Of a stretch of DNA of 53,476 nucleotides, positions 43,143 through 52,365 are shown one piece after another. The stretch is from Bacillota bacterium. Lineage in GTDB: Bacteria; Acidobacteriota; Terriglobia; Acidiferrales; UBA7541. The translations under genes were made by a program, and so were the position numbers. The stretch is from contig JAIMBE010000002.1 in assembly GCA_023511565.1 (NCBI GenBank), positions 1 through 53,476 of the forward strand. Direction: 5' to 3'. Below the pieces are notes generated by a model. The model made no database searches. It was not told the origin of the DNA and worked only from the letters and a program-made list of their open reading frames with translations. Every line of letters begins with the position of its first letter. The first letter of the stretch is position 1.

Positions 43143-43172
43143 AGTCTAGCCTTGCCAAGAATCCTGCGCCAA
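43143..43172 (-). promoter_or_regulatory. Candidate promoter of tRNA-Ser
   Basis: On the minus strand TTGGCG (43167-43172) and TAGACT (43143-43148) are 18 bases apart, each four of six. Transcription would begin about 7 bases before the mature tRNA. Confidence 0.35.
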
Positions 43173-43211
43173 GGGAAAGGCTCGGAACTGCCGACCGGGG
43201 CCACCGCCGCA

Positions 43212-43604
43212 TCAGTTCGGTTGCCGAGGAGCCGAGGAGTGGGACACCCAGTCTTCGGGAGAAAACTCCATGCACCAGAAGTGGGGCGCCGGGCTTAAAA
43301 ATTCCACGCCCACGCGCTGGCCCTTCGGGCCGGGCTCTCCTAGATAGACAACGCGGCACTCTTCTTCTTCCTGAGTGGCCGGGTTGTGCAGCGTGAGCAG
43401 TGCGCCCAGCTCGACCGTCTCATTCAGATAAAGCAGCGCGCCGTGAGCGCTGACCACAATGGTTTCGCACCGCTCGCGAAATCGCTGGCCCTGGCGGTTT
43501 TTGCCGGAAGCCCGGATCGGAATGCGGATGAACACCCGCGAGCTGCGCCGCGGCACTGAAGGTAGCGTCGGCACCTCACCCATACCGAACTCATCTTCGA
43601 ACAC
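43212..43604 (-). CDS. PilZ-domain protein
   Basis: This 130-residue protein has the PilZ-type arrangement. A RRSSR element precedes the first strand (VFIRIPIRASG), then comes VVSAHGALLYL, then VGVEFLSPAPHFW. The RxxxR motif for c-di-GMP is present. The second motif, normally (D/N)xSxxG, has Val at its first position but keeps Ser and Gly, so ligand binding is probable but uncertain. The start may be GTG at 43604 or ATG at 43583; neither has an ideal ribosome binding site. It could respond to the c-di-GMP made or degraded by the sensor at 15747-19244, which is inference. Confidence 0.8.
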   Translation of the reverse strand: MFEDEFGMGEVPTLPSVPRRSSRVFIRIPIRASGKNRQGQRFRERCETIVVSAHGALLYLNETVELGALLTLHNPATQEEEECRVVYLGEPGPKGQRVGVEFLSPAPHFWCMEFSPEDWVSHSSAPRQPN

Positions 43605-43675
43605 ACAGCCGGAGGCGTCAACCGCAGTTGCCTAACAGGAACGTCGGGCCACTGCCGCCTGGGCGCCGATTCGTC

Positions 43676-43703
43676 TTGCTGCCCTTCCACTTCGCGATAC
43701 AAT
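43676..43703 (+). promoter_or_regulatory. Candidate promoter of the M20 peptidase gene
   Basis: TTGCTG (43676-43681) and TACAAT (43698-43703, five of six) are 16 bases apart. AAGGAG follows in the leader before the ATG at 43762. Confidence 0.4.
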
Positions 43704-43761
43704 GGAGAGTCGCCACGGGCTTCCCGTCGTTGCGGAAGCCTCCACCCGGAAGGAGTTTCGC

Positions 43762-45156
43762 ATGCAACTCGCTGAATACATCGACAGCAAACGCCAGGAA
43801 CACCTCAACGAACTGCTCGAATTTCTCAGCATCCCCAGCGTGAGCACGAAGTCGGAACACAAGGCCGATATCCAGCGCGCCGCCGAGTGGGTCGCCAACG
43901 CCCTGCAGCGCGCCGGCATGCAGCGCGTCGAAATCGTTCCGACCTCCGGCCACCCCGTTGTGTTTGCCGAGTGGACGGGCGCACCGGGCAAGCCGACGAT
44001 CCTGCTCTACGGCCACTACGACGTACAGCCGGCCGAGCCGCTCGAGCAGTGGACCTCGCCTCCGTTCCAGGGCACCATCCGCAACGGCAACCTCTACGGC
44101 CGCGGCACGGCCGACGACAAAGGCCAAGTACACATCCACCTGAAAGCACTCGAAGCCCTGATGAAACACGAGGGCCGCCTGCCGGTGAACGTGAAGGTGA
44201 TGATCGAAGGCGAGGAAGAGGTCGGCAGTACCAATCTGTGGAACTTCGTCGAACAATTCCGCGACCGGCTGCAGGCCGATGCCCTGGTGGTCTCCGACAC
44301 CTCCATGCTGGCCAAAGGCGTCCCCTCGGTCACCTACGGCTTACGCGGGCTCAACTACTACCAGATTGAAATTACCGGCCCAGCGCAGGACCTACACTCG
44401 GGTGTGTTTGGCGGCCCGGCACCCAATCCCTTGCGCATCCTGTGTGAGCTGTTCGCCAAATTGCACGACAAAAACAACCGTGTCGCCATCCCCGGCTTCT
44501 ACCGGGACGTCGCCCCGCTGTCGCCCAAGGAACGCAAGGCGCTGAATGCACTGCCGTGGAACAAAAAGGAGTTCCTGAAAACCGTTGGCGCAAAAGGACC
44601 TGGCTACGTGCCGGAACAGGGCTATTCGATCATCGAGCAGCTCTGGTGCCGACCCACGCTCGAGCTGAATGGTATCTGGGGCGGCTACACCGGCGAGGGC
44701 GCTAAAACGGTGATCCCCTCGAAAGCCTGGGCCAAGTTCTCGACACGGCTCGTGCCGAATCAGGACCCAGAGAAAATTGCTCGCCTGGTGGAAAAGCACA
44801 TCCGCAAGCTGTTGCCCAAAACCGTCACCTGCAAGTTCCAAGTGCTCAGCATGGGCAAGCCGTGGGTGGCGCCGTTTGATCATCCGTTCTTCCAGGCGGC
44901 ACAGCGCGCACTCGAACGCGGTTTCGGGAAAAAGGCCGTGTTCATCCGCGAAGGCGGTTCGATCCCCTTCGTCACGCAGATGTACGACACCTTCCGCGTG
45001 CCCTGCATCCTGATCGGCTTTGGTCTGCCCGACGAAAACGCCCACGCCCCGGATGAACACCTGAACCTGGAAAACTATTTCGGAGGCATCAAATCCATCG
45101 CGTTCTTCTACCAGGAGCTGGGCCAGCTGAAAGCCAACGGGAGCAAAAGAAAATAG
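43762..45156 (+). CDS. M20-family dipeptidase
   Basis: This 464-residue zinc peptidase has the metal motifs of the CPG2/DapE clan: GHYDVQP, GRGTADDKG and EGEEEVGS. SDTSML supplies a ligand Asp, and His is in NAHAPDEHLNLENY. It resembles the carnosinase-like dipeptidase branch and should act in the cytoplasm on dipeptides or acylated amino acids. AAGGAG seven bases upstream supports the ATG at 43762; the frame is open for 20 more codons. It is 37 bases upstream of the polysaccharide cluster and might share its transcript. Confidence 0.93.
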   Translation: MQLAEYIDSKRQEHLNELLEFLSIPSVSTKSEHKADIQRAAEWVANALQRAGMQRVEIVPTSGHPVVFAEWTGAPGKPTILLYGHYDVQPAEPLEQWTSPPFQGTIRNGNLYGRGTADDKGQVHIHLKALEALMKHEGRLPVNVKVMIEGEEEVGSTNLWNFVEQFRDRLQADALVVSDTSMLAKGVPSVTYGLRGLNYYQIEITGPAQDLHSGVFGGPAPNPLRILCELFAKLHDKNNRVAIPGFYRDVAPLSPKERKALNALPWNKKEFLKTVGAKGPGYVPEQGYSIIEQLWCRPTLELNGIWGGYTGEGAKTVIPSKAWAKFSTRLVPNQDPEKIARLVEKHIRKLLPKTVTCKFQVLSMGKPWVAPFDHPFFQAAQRALERGFGKKAVFIREGGSIPFVTQMYDTFRVPCILIGFGLPDENAHAPDEHLNLENYFGGIKSIAFFYQELGQLKANGSKRK

Positions 45157-45193
45157 GCGGCAGCCCCGTACCCGTTTGCTGCGGAACACCTTC

Positions 45194-46357
45194 ATGCACA
45201 CCCTGATGGTGAGTCAGGTGTACGATCCCTTCCACCATCTGGGCGGACCCGCCTTCAAGGTCCGCGCGCTGGCCGAACACCTGGCCCGCCGCGGCCACAG
45301 CGTCGTGGTGCTGACCACCTCCCTCGGCTCACAGCAGCCACCAGGCCGGACCTGGCAGGGACCGGTGGAGGCCATCTATCTGAAGCCGTGGCTCCGCTAC
45401 CGCACCACGACCTGGAACGCCGGCCTGGTCGCCTTCTGCCGCCGCGAACTGCGCCACTTCGATCTGGTGCACATCTTCGGACTTTATGACCTGCTCGGGC
45501 CACTGGTCGCCCGCTTCTGCCGCCGCTGGCAGATTCCCTATCTGATCGAACCGCTCGGCATGACCCGGCCGATCGACCGCAGCTTCCGGCTCAAGCGTTT
45601 CTGGCACTGGCTGGTCGGCCGCGACTACCTGCACGGCGCGCACGCCTTGGTGGCTACCTCCGAGCAGGAATACGAAGAACTGCTTGCAGAAGGTTTTCCC
45701 GCCCGGCAGCTCTTGCTGCGCTACAACGGCATTGACCTGAACCAGTTCGCCGATCTGCCCCCGCAGGGCGCGTTCCGCCGCACGCACGGCATTCCGACCG
45801 AGGAGCCACTGCTGCTTTTCCTCGGCCGCCTGATTCCGCGCAAAGGCGCTGATCTGGCCATCGAAGCCTTTGCCCGCGCCCTCCCGGCCAACGGACGCCT
45901 GGTAGTTGCCGGTCCTGAAGGCGAACCCGGATACCTGCGCCGGCTGCGCAAGCAAAGCGAACAACTCGGTTGTGCTGCGCGCGTGCTTTTTCCCGGGCCC
46001 TTGTTGGATCGCGAAAAGCTCGAAGCACTGGTGGACGCGGACGTCTTTCTACTGCCCTCGCGTTACGAGAATTTTGCCAACACAGTCGTCGAAGCGGTGG
46101 CCTGCGGCACACCGGTCATCATCACCAAGCAATGCGGCATCAGCCGGTTGGTGCAGGATCGCGTCGGTCTGGTCATTCCGCGCGAGGTGCCGGCGCTGGC
46201 CAATGCCATCCACCGGCTGCTGACCGATGCCGCATTGCGCGACCGCTTCCGCTCCGCATGCCACGACCTTGCCACGGCGCTTAGCTGGGATACACTAGCC
46301 CAGGTCACCGAACAGCAGTACCAAAAGGTACGCACACACCGGCATGCTGGCTGCTGA
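45194..46357 (+). CDS. Glycosyltransferase family 4
   Basis: This 387-residue GT-B glycosyltransferase has an N-terminal acceptor domain (LGGPAFKVRALAEHLARRGH). The C-terminal nucleotide-sugar domain has LFLGRLIPRKGADLAIEAF, and the EX7E-type region is in PSRYENFANTVVEAVACGTPVI. It should add a sugar from an NDP-sugar to a growing glycan at the cytoplasmic face of the membrane. The ATG at 45194 is preferred over a TTG six codons earlier. It opens the polysaccharide cluster, and its end overlaps the methyltransferase gene by 14 bases, so they are cotranscribed. Confidence 0.9.
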   Translation: MHTLMVSQVYDPFHHLGGPAFKVRALAEHLARRGHSVVVLTTSLGSQQPPGRTWQGPVEAIYLKPWLRYRTTTWNAGLVAFCRRELRHFDLVHIFGLYDLLGPLVARFCRRWQIPYLIEPLGMTRPIDRSFRLKRFWHWLVGRDYLHGAHALVATSEQEYEELLAEGFPARQLLLRYNGIDLNQFADLPPQGAFRRTHGIPTEEPLLLFLGRLIPRKGADLAIEAFARALPANGRLVVAGPEGEPGYLRRLRKQSEQLGCAARVLFPGPLLDREKLEALVDADVFLLPSRYENFANTVVEAVACGTPVIITKQCGISRLVQDRVGLVIPREVPALANAIHRLLTDAALRDRFRSACHDLATALSWDTLAQVTEQQYQKVRTHRHAGC

Positions 46358-47087
46358 AGCAGGCAACTTCTATGACGAGTACCCGTTCGACTGGACCGAA
46401 CGGTATCGTCCTGCCGAACTGGCCACGGTCATTTCCCCGGTGCTGATACGGTTACTGGACCGCCTCGCGCCGAATGCATTCGTGCTCGACGTAGGCTGTG
46501 GCCCCGGGCGAGTGATGACGTACCTGGCATATCGGCAGATCCGTGCGCTGGGTGTGGACCGCAGCTTCGCTTCCGTCGTTCTGATGCAGCAGCGCTGTCA
46601 GCTTCCCGGCATCGTGGCGGACAACCTGGCGCTGCCACTGGCTGGGGGCACGGCCGACCTAGTCATTTCCGACGGGGTGCTGCATCACACCGAGGATCCG
46701 GCACTAGCTTTTGCCGAACTGTGCCGGATGCTGCGACCCGGAGGGCTGCTGTTCCTCGCCGTGTACCGGCCCGGGGGCCACTACGAATGGCTGTACCATT
46801 TTCCTGGAAGTGTGTTTCGCCGGGCGGTGCGGCACCGGCTGACGCGCGCGCTGGTGCATGCCACCGCATTGCCGCTCTACTACCTGGTGCACGTGCTGCG
46901 TTCGCCACGCAAGCGTTCCTGGCGTGGCGCGCGGAACCTTTTTTACGACTACTTCGTTACGCCGCGTGTCCATTTTCTCCGGCGCGACACCATCGAACAG
47001 TGGTGCCGCCGCTGCGGCGTCCGGCTGGTGGAGTTTCACCCACGACCCATCGGCAACGTGCAGGCCTTCGTGATCGAGAAACAGTGA
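46344..47087 (+). CDS. Class I SAM-dependent methyltransferase
   Basis: The 247-residue product has motif I FVLDVGCGPGRV near residue 47, an acidic loop ALGVDRSF and SDGVLHHTEDP as the post-motif. CRMLRPGGLLFLAVY is typical of this fold. It probably methylates a sugar or a lipid-linked intermediate, since it lies inside a glycan cluster. It starts inside the end of the preceding glycosyltransferase gene, which implies translational coupling. Confidence 0.9.
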   Translation: MLAAEAGNFYDEYPFDWTERYRPAELATVISPVLIRLLDRLAPNAFVLDVGCGPGRVMTYLAYRQIRALGVDRSFASVVLMQQRCQLPGIVADNLALPLAGGTADLVISDGVLHHTEDPALAFAELCRMLRPGGLLFLAVYRPGGHYEWLYHFPGSVFRRAVRHRLTRALVHATALPLYYLVHVLRSPRKRSWRGARNLFYDYFVTPRVHFLRRDTIEQWCRRCGVRLVEFHPRPIGNVQAFVIEKQ

Positions 47088-47184
47088 TCGCCAGAAACGA
47101 ACACGCTCCATTCCGGCGCTGCGTCGGTGCCCGCAGCCGCTCCGCGCTGCTGCGGCGAAACTGCGGTTCCGAGGCCACCCCCTG

Positions 47185-49143
47185 ATGTGCGGCATCTGTG
47201 GCATCGTCGGACCCGCAGTCGCGGCTCGCACCGCCCACTCAGAAGCCGGTGTCCGCAGGATGATGGCCGCGCTCGCCCACCGTGGGCCGGATGACGAAGG
47301 GCTGCTGGTGGACCCGCCCGTTGCCTTCGGCATGCGCCGGCTGAGCATCATCGATCTTGCCGGCGGACGCCAGCCCGTCTTCAACGAAGATGGCTCCGTA
47401 GGCGTCGTACTGAACGGAGAAATCTACAACTACCAACACCTGCGCGCGGTGCTGGAATCGCTGGGGCACCGCTTCCGCACCCATTCCGACACCGAAACGG
47501 TCGTCCACGCCTACGAACAGTGGGGCACGGACTGTGTCCGGTACCTGCGCGGGATGTTCGCCTTCGCCGTGGTCGAGCGGGCGCGTGACGACAGCCGTCG
47601 ACCGCTCCGCGTTTTGCTGGCGCGCGATCGTCTGGGCATCAAACCGCTCTATTACACTCTTGTAGAGGGCAACCTGCTGTTCGCCTCCGAAGTTCGCGCT
47701 CTGCTCGCCAGCGGCTGGATGACCCGGAGGCTGAACCCGACGGCACTCGAAAGTTACCTGTTGTTCGGCTCGGTCGGCGAACCCGAAACCTTACTCGAAG
47801 GCATCTACTCGCTTCCTCCCGGCGAAACAGCCTCCATCCCCTTGTACACGGAACAGCCGGTCACCTTGCAGACCGAACGCTACTGGTCGGCCCACGAAGT
47901 CGCACCCCGAGCCATTTCGTCTCCTCGCCGCAGACGGACTCTCCAGCACGTTCACGAACAGGTTCGCGAGGCACTCGAGCAATCGGTCCGACTGCATCTG
48001 CTGGCCGATGTGCCTGTCGGCATCTTCCTCAGCAGCGGTCTGGATTCGACGGCCGTCGCGGCACTCGCTGCACGGCTGCATCCAGGTATCCACACGTTCA
48101 CTGTGGTCTTTCCCGAAGCGGATTACAGCGAATCAGCCCTGGCGCAGCAGATCGCTCGCCACCTGCAAACGACCCACCGAGAACTGATCCTGACCGGGGA
48201 AGAGATGCTCGCCCACGTCGATGCCGCCGTTGCGGCTCTCGACCAGCCCAGCATGAACGGCATCAACACTTACTTTGTTTCCTGGGCTGTCCGCCAGGCG
48301 GGCCTGAAAGTGGCGTTGTCGGGCCTGGGAGGTGACGAGGTCTTTGGCGGCTACCGCACGTTTCACTCCGCCCCCTGGCTTGAACGTCTGGGCCGCTTGG
48401 CAAACCTGCTGCCCGGTACGGTGCGCGCCGCGCTGACCCCGCTGCTGCAGCGCGCCACCACCAGCCCTGATGCGCAACGCAAACTGCTCGCCGCCTGGCG
48501 GAATCCGGGGATGCTGCCGCACCCGTTCTACTTCGCCCGCCTGCTGTTCGCGCCCGAACAGGTCGGAACCCTGCTCCGCGATGCCGGCGCATCGGACAGC
48601 ACCTGGCGCCGCTGGCTCGGCCGGGCCGCCGCAGAAAGTGCTGGCTGGGATGCGTTCAGCCGCACGGGTTGGCTGGAGATGCGATCCTATCTGGTGAACA
48701 CTCTGCTGCGGGACACCGACGCGATGAGCATGGCACACTCGCTCGAAGTGCGCGTTCCCCTGCTCGACCATGTACTCGTGGAGACCGTCACCCGGCTGCC
48801 TGCCCCGACAAAAAGGCGCCCGGGCCGCCCGAAGGCCCTACTCGTGGAATCGCTGGGAGCGCTTTTGCCGGCGGAAGTCGTTCGCCAGCCCAAGCGCACC
48901 TTCACGCTGCCCTGGGAACACTGGTTGCGCGGGCCGTTGCAAGAAAATGTCGCGGCCCATCTTCAGCGATTGACACCGGCACTGAAAGCAGCTCTAAATG
49001 AATGGGCCGTGCGGCAGGTGTGGGAAGAGTTTCTGGCGCGGCGCACCCTCTGGTCCCGTCCCTGGAGCCTGTTTGTGCTGAACGCCTGGGTGCAACGACA
49101 CATCGAAAGCAACGATCCAGCGGGCTCGGCCCGTCCCGACTGA
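47185..49143 (+). CDS. asnB: Asparagine synthase (glutamine-hydrolysing)
   Basis: This 652-residue enzyme has Cys2 as glutaminase nucleophile (MCGICGIVG) and the class II amidotransferase core (LAHRGPDDEG, LNGEIYN). The synthetase half has the ATP pyrophosphatase loop LSSGLDSTAVA near residue 280 and LSGLGGDEVFGGY. The reaction uses glutamine and ATP to amidate a carboxyl group, normally aspartate. In polysaccharide clusters, AsnB homologues often act on sugar acids or linked amino acids, so the substrate here may be a glycan component; this is inference. A 97-base gap precedes it, and the carbamoyltransferase gene follows after only 3 bases. Confidence 0.93.
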   Translation: MCGICGIVGPAVAARTAHSEAGVRRMMAALAHRGPDDEGLLVDPPVAFGMRRLSIIDLAGGRQPVFNEDGSVGVVLNGEIYNYQHLRAVLESLGHRFRTHSDTETVVHAYEQWGTDCVRYLRGMFAFAVVERARDDSRRPLRVLLARDRLGIKPLYYTLVEGNLLFASEVRALLASGWMTRRLNPTALESYLLFGSVGEPETLLEGIYSLPPGETASIPLYTEQPVTLQTERYWSAHEVAPRAISSPRRRRTLQHVHEQVREALEQSVRLHLLADVPVGIFLSSGLDSTAVAALAARLHPGIHTFTVVFPEADYSESALAQQIARHLQTTHRELILTGEEMLAHVDAAVAALDQPSMNGINTYFVSWAVRQAGLKVALSGLGGDEVFGGYRTFHSAPWLERLGRLANLLPGTVRAALTPLLQRATTSPDAQRKLLAAWRNPGMLPHPFYFARLLFAPEQVGTLLRDAGASDSTWRRWLGRAAAESAGWDAFSRTGWLEMRSYLVNTLLRDTDAMSMAHSLEVRVPLLDHVLVETVTRLPAPTKRRPGRPKALLVESLGALLPAEVVRQPKRTFTLPWEHWLRGPLQENVAAHLQRLTPALKAALNEWAVRQVWEEFLARRTLWSRPWSLFVLNAWVQRHIESNDPAGSARPD

Positions 49144-49146
49144 CCC

Positions 49147-50907
49147 ATGTATATCCTCGGCATCAACGCTTTCCACGGAAATGCTTCTGCTGCGCTGGTC
49201 GCGGATGGACAGTTGATTGCTGCGGTCGAAGAGGAACGCTTCAATCGCGTCAAATATGCGGCCGGCTTCCCGGTGCAGGCCATCCGCTATTGCCTGGCCG
49301 AAGCTGGCATCACGCTGCAGGAAGTCGATCACGTAGCCATCCCGCGCGACCCCTGGGCCCGGCTCGGCCGCAAACTTTTCTACGCGATTCGCATGCCGCA
49401 GTTCGCCCGCGCACGGGCCAAGGTGCTGGCGCGGTTGTCCCGCATCGAAGACCTGCTGGCGCAGTCCATCGGCGTGCCGCGAGAAACACTCGGAGCGCGC
49501 TTCCATCATGTGGAACACCACCGCGCGCACCTGGCCAGCGCTTTCTTTGTCTCTCCGTTTGACCAAGCAGCCGTGCTTTCCGCCGATGGTCTCGGCGATT
49601 TTTCCAGTACGATGTGGGCCACGGGTCGCGGCCACCAGATGACCGTGCACGGTGCGGTGGCCTTTCCGCACTCGCTCGGCCTCTACTACACCGCCATCAC
49701 GCAGTACCTCGGCTTCCTGAAATTCGGCGACGAGTACAAGGTCATGGGGCTGGCGGCCTACGGCGAACCGGCCTACCGCGAGGAATTCCAGCGCATCCTT
49801 CGCCTGGACGATGAGATGCAGTTCCGACTCGGCCTGGACTACTTCCGCCACCACCGCGAAGGCGCTGAAATGAGCTGGGCCGAAGCGGACAAAACCCCCG
49901 TGCTCGGTCTGCTGTATTCCCCGCGACTCATCGAACGCCTCGGCCCGGCACGCGATCCGGCCGAGCCACTCGAACAAAAGCATCGTGACATCGCCGCCAC
50001 GTTACAGGCGCGGCTGGAAGACGCTTACTTTCATCTGCTGAACACGCTCTACGCGCGCACGCGGCTGAAAACGCTCTGTCTGGCCGGTGGCGTGGCCTTC
50101 AACTGCGTGGCCAACGGCAAAATCTTTGAGCGCACTCCCTTCGAGCAGGTCTACGTACAGCCTGCGGCGGGCGACGCCGGGCTGGCCGTGGGCGCCGCGT
50201 TTTACGTCTACCACCAAGTGCTCGGCCAGCCCCGCCGCTTTGTCATGAATCACGCCTACTGGGGCCCGGGGTTCTCCACACCGCAGCTCCGTCGAGCATT
50301 CGAGTCCTTCCCGCTTGCACATAACGGCTTCCAGATCGCCGAGCTGCCGCCAGAACGGCTCTGCCGGGAAACCGCGCGCAGAATTGCAGCCGGCAAAATT
50401 GTGGGATGGTTTCAGGGACGCGCCGAATGGGGACCGCGTGCACTCGGCAATCGCAGCATTGTCGCCGACCCGCGCCGTCCGGAGATGAAACAGATCCTGA
50501 ACGAGCGCGTCAAGCACCGGGAAAGCTTCCGTCCGTTCGCACCGTCCATCCTGGAAGAGGCCGTCGGCGACTACTTCACCTGTACCCACCCCTCGCCCTT
50601 TATGACCCTGGCCTATCCGGTGCGGCCGGAGCGGCGCCACGTCATCCCTGCCCCCACCCACGTGGACGGTACCGGCCGTCTACAAACCGTCCGACAGGAC
50701 ACCCATCCACTCTACTGGCAACTGATCAAGGAATTCGAAAGCTGCACCGGCGTGCCCGTCGTGCTGAATACTTCCTTCAACGACAACGAGCCCATCGTCA
50801 CGCGTCCGGAAGAAGCCCTGGACTGCTTCCTGCGGACAAAGATGGATGTACTGGTCTTGGGGCCTTATCTGATTGAAAAGCCGGAGCCGGCTGCTCCGTC
50901 GCGCTAG
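49147..50907 (+). CDS. Carbamoyltransferase (NodU/TobZ family)
   Basis: The 586-residue product has the N-terminal Kae1-like domain (ILGINAFHGNASAALV, and HHRAHLASAFFVSPF with the metal-binding His pair). The C-terminal YrdC-like domain has EWGPRALGNRSIVADPR and RESFRPFAPSILEE. Family members carbamoylate hydroxyls on sugars, as NodU does on Nod factors, using carbamoyl phosphate and ATP. It lies between asnB and the second glycosyltransferase gene with gaps of only 3 bases on both sides, so decoration of a surface glycan is the likely role. Confidence 0.92.
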   Translation: MYILGINAFHGNASAALVADGQLIAAVEEERFNRVKYAAGFPVQAIRYCLAEAGITLQEVDHVAIPRDPWARLGRKLFYAIRMPQFARARAKVLARLSRIEDLLAQSIGVPRETLGARFHHVEHHRAHLASAFFVSPFDQAAVLSADGLGDFSSTMWATGRGHQMTVHGAVAFPHSLGLYYTAITQYLGFLKFGDEYKVMGLAAYGEPAYREEFQRILRLDDEMQFRLGLDYFRHHREGAEMSWAEADKTPVLGLLYSPRLIERLGPARDPAEPLEQKHRDIAATLQARLEDAYFHLLNTLYARTRLKTLCLAGGVAFNCVANGKIFERTPFEQVYVQPAAGDAGLAVGAAFYVYHQVLGQPRRFVMNHAYWGPGFSTPQLRRAFESFPLAHNGFQIAELPPERLCRETARRIAAGKIVGWFQGRAEWGPRALGNRSIVADPRRPEMKQILNERVKHRESFRPFAPSILEEAVGDYFTCTHPSPFMTLAYPVRPERRHVIPAPTHVDGTGRLQTVRQDTHPLYWQLIKEFESCTGVPVVLNTSFNDNEPIVTRPEEALDCFLRTKMDVLVLGPYLIEKPEPAAPSR

Positions 50908-50910
50908 CCG

Positions 50911-52122
50911 ATGCACATCTTGCTGCTGAATCAGTACTACCCGCCAGACACCGCCGCCACGGCCAGAATGGCCGCCACCCTCGCCGAATCCCTGGCCGTG
51001 CGCCACCGTGTGACTGTGCTGGCCGCGCGCCCCTCCTACGACCCGACCGAATTCCATCCCTACTACCTGCTGCGGCGGGAGCTGCACGGCAATCTGACGA
51101 TCGAGCGCGTGGGTGCCACCGCGTATCCACGCTTTCGCATGCGCGGCCGCGTTGCCAACTACCTCAGCTACCTGGCGCTGGCGGTACCCCGTGCGCTGGC
51201 CCTCCGTGCCGACCTGATCCTGGCCATGACCGACCCGCCAATTGCTGGTCTGGCCGGAGCTCTGGTAGCGCGACTGAATCACCGACCGTTTCTCTATAAC
51301 ATCCGGGATCTGTACCCTGACATGGCCGTTAGCGGTGGCATCCTTCGGGCGAGTTGGTTCACGCACCTGTGGGAAGGGCTCCATCGCTGGGCTTTGCACC
51401 AAGCGGTGCGCGTGGTGGTTCTGGGCGAAGACATGCGCGAACGCGTCGTGGCAAAGGGCGTCGCCAGCGAGCGCGTCTTCATTGTTCGCGACGGGGCCCC
51501 GATTCCGGAAACGCTTCCTCCGCCCGACCATCCCGTCACCCGGCAGGTGCGCTGCGGATTTCCCTTCGTGTTGCTCCACGCCGGAAACCTGGGCTTCTAT
51601 GGCGCCTGGGAAACGTTGCTTGCCGCGGCACGCAAGTTGCAGGCTGTTGCCCCGGGACAGATCGGATTGGTGTTCGTCGGCGATGGGGCTGTGCGAAAAC
51701 GTCTGGAAGCGGACCTGGCCGAGGAAACTTCGCCGGTGCGGTGGCTGCCCTTCCGACCTGCAGGCGAGGTGCCCTATGTGCTGGCCGCCGGCGACCTGCA
51801 TATCGTCACGGTACGCCGCGGCCTGCAAGGCGTGGTCGTGCCCAGCAAACTCTATCCGGTTCTCGCCGCCGGACGCCCGGTTCTGGCAGTGGCTCCGGAA
51901 GAATCTGACGTCGCCCGTATTGTCCGCCGAGCCGGCTGTGGCCTCGTCGCCGACCCGGACGATCCCGACGCCGTGGCCCGTGCCGTGCTCACTGTTTACC
52001 AGGATAGAACTCGACTTATCGAAATGGGCCGCCGCGCCCGGGAAGCCGCACAGGAATATGATAGAGTGAACCAGCTTAAGCGATTTGTGGAACTCATCGA
52101 ATCCCTCACAGCGAGCCCCTGA
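50911..52122 (+). CDS. Glycosyltransferase family 4 (WbuB-like)
   Basis: This 403-residue GT-B enzyme begins MHILLLNQYYPPDTAATARM, as WbuB-type glycosyltransferases do, with YNIRDLYPDMAV in the first half. The C-terminal domain has LLHAGNLGFYGAWETLL and VVPSKLYPVLAAGRPVLAV with the usual Glu motif. It starts 3 bases after the carbamoyltransferase stop. In related clusters such enzymes act on N-acetyl-aminosugars, but the donor cannot be fixed here. The next gene, an epimerase, begins 9 bases after its stop. Confidence 0.92.
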   Translation: MHILLLNQYYPPDTAATARMAATLAESLAVRHRVTVLAARPSYDPTEFHPYYLLRRELHGNLTIERVGATAYPRFRMRGRVANYLSYLALAVPRALALRADLILAMTDPPIAGLAGALVARLNHRPFLYNIRDLYPDMAVSGGILRASWFTHLWEGLHRWALHQAVRVVVLGEDMRERVVAKGVASERVFIVRDGAPIPETLPPPDHPVTRQVRCGFPFVLLHAGNLGFYGAWETLLAAARKLQAVAPGQIGLVFVGDGAVRKRLEADLAEETSPVRWLPFRPAGEVPYVLAAGDLHIVTVRRGLQGVVVPSKLYPVLAAGRPVLAVAPEESDVARIVRRAGCGLVADPDDPDAVARAVLTVYQDRTRLIEMGRRAREAAQEYDRVNQLKRFVELIESLTASP

Positions 52123-52131
52123 GGAGGAAGG

Positions 52132-52365
52132 TTGGCAGCAAAGCAGGCAGAAAACTTCTGGGCTGGAAAGAAAGTACTGGTGACTGGCGGCGCGTCCTTC
52201 ATCGGCTCGCACCTGGTGGATCGGCTCGTCGAGTGTGGTGCACACGTTCGCGTGGTGGACGATCTGACCAGCGGGCGGCTGGAGAACCTCGCCGCGCACT
52301 TGAACGACGGACAGGTGGAGTTCCGCCAGGCCGACCTGCGCGAACCCGGCGTCGCGCGCCAGGCC
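52132..52365 (+). pseudogene. NAD-dependent sugar epimerase, N-terminal fragment ended by an assembly break
   Basis: Only the first 78 or so codons are recognisable: VLVTGGASFIGSHLVDRL is the Rossmann motif, then VRVVDDLTSGRLENL and a strand ending ADLREPGVARQAVEG. This is the opening of a UDP-glucose 4-epimerase/GDP-mannose dehydratase-type enzyme, normally about 310-350 residues. After about 52345-52375 the frame stays open to 52980, but the protein becomes Arg-rich and meaningless, because sequence from another source follows on the opposite strand. GGAGG is four bases before the TTG start. The full gene presumably exists in the true genome and would complete the polysaccharide operon. Confidence 0.85.
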
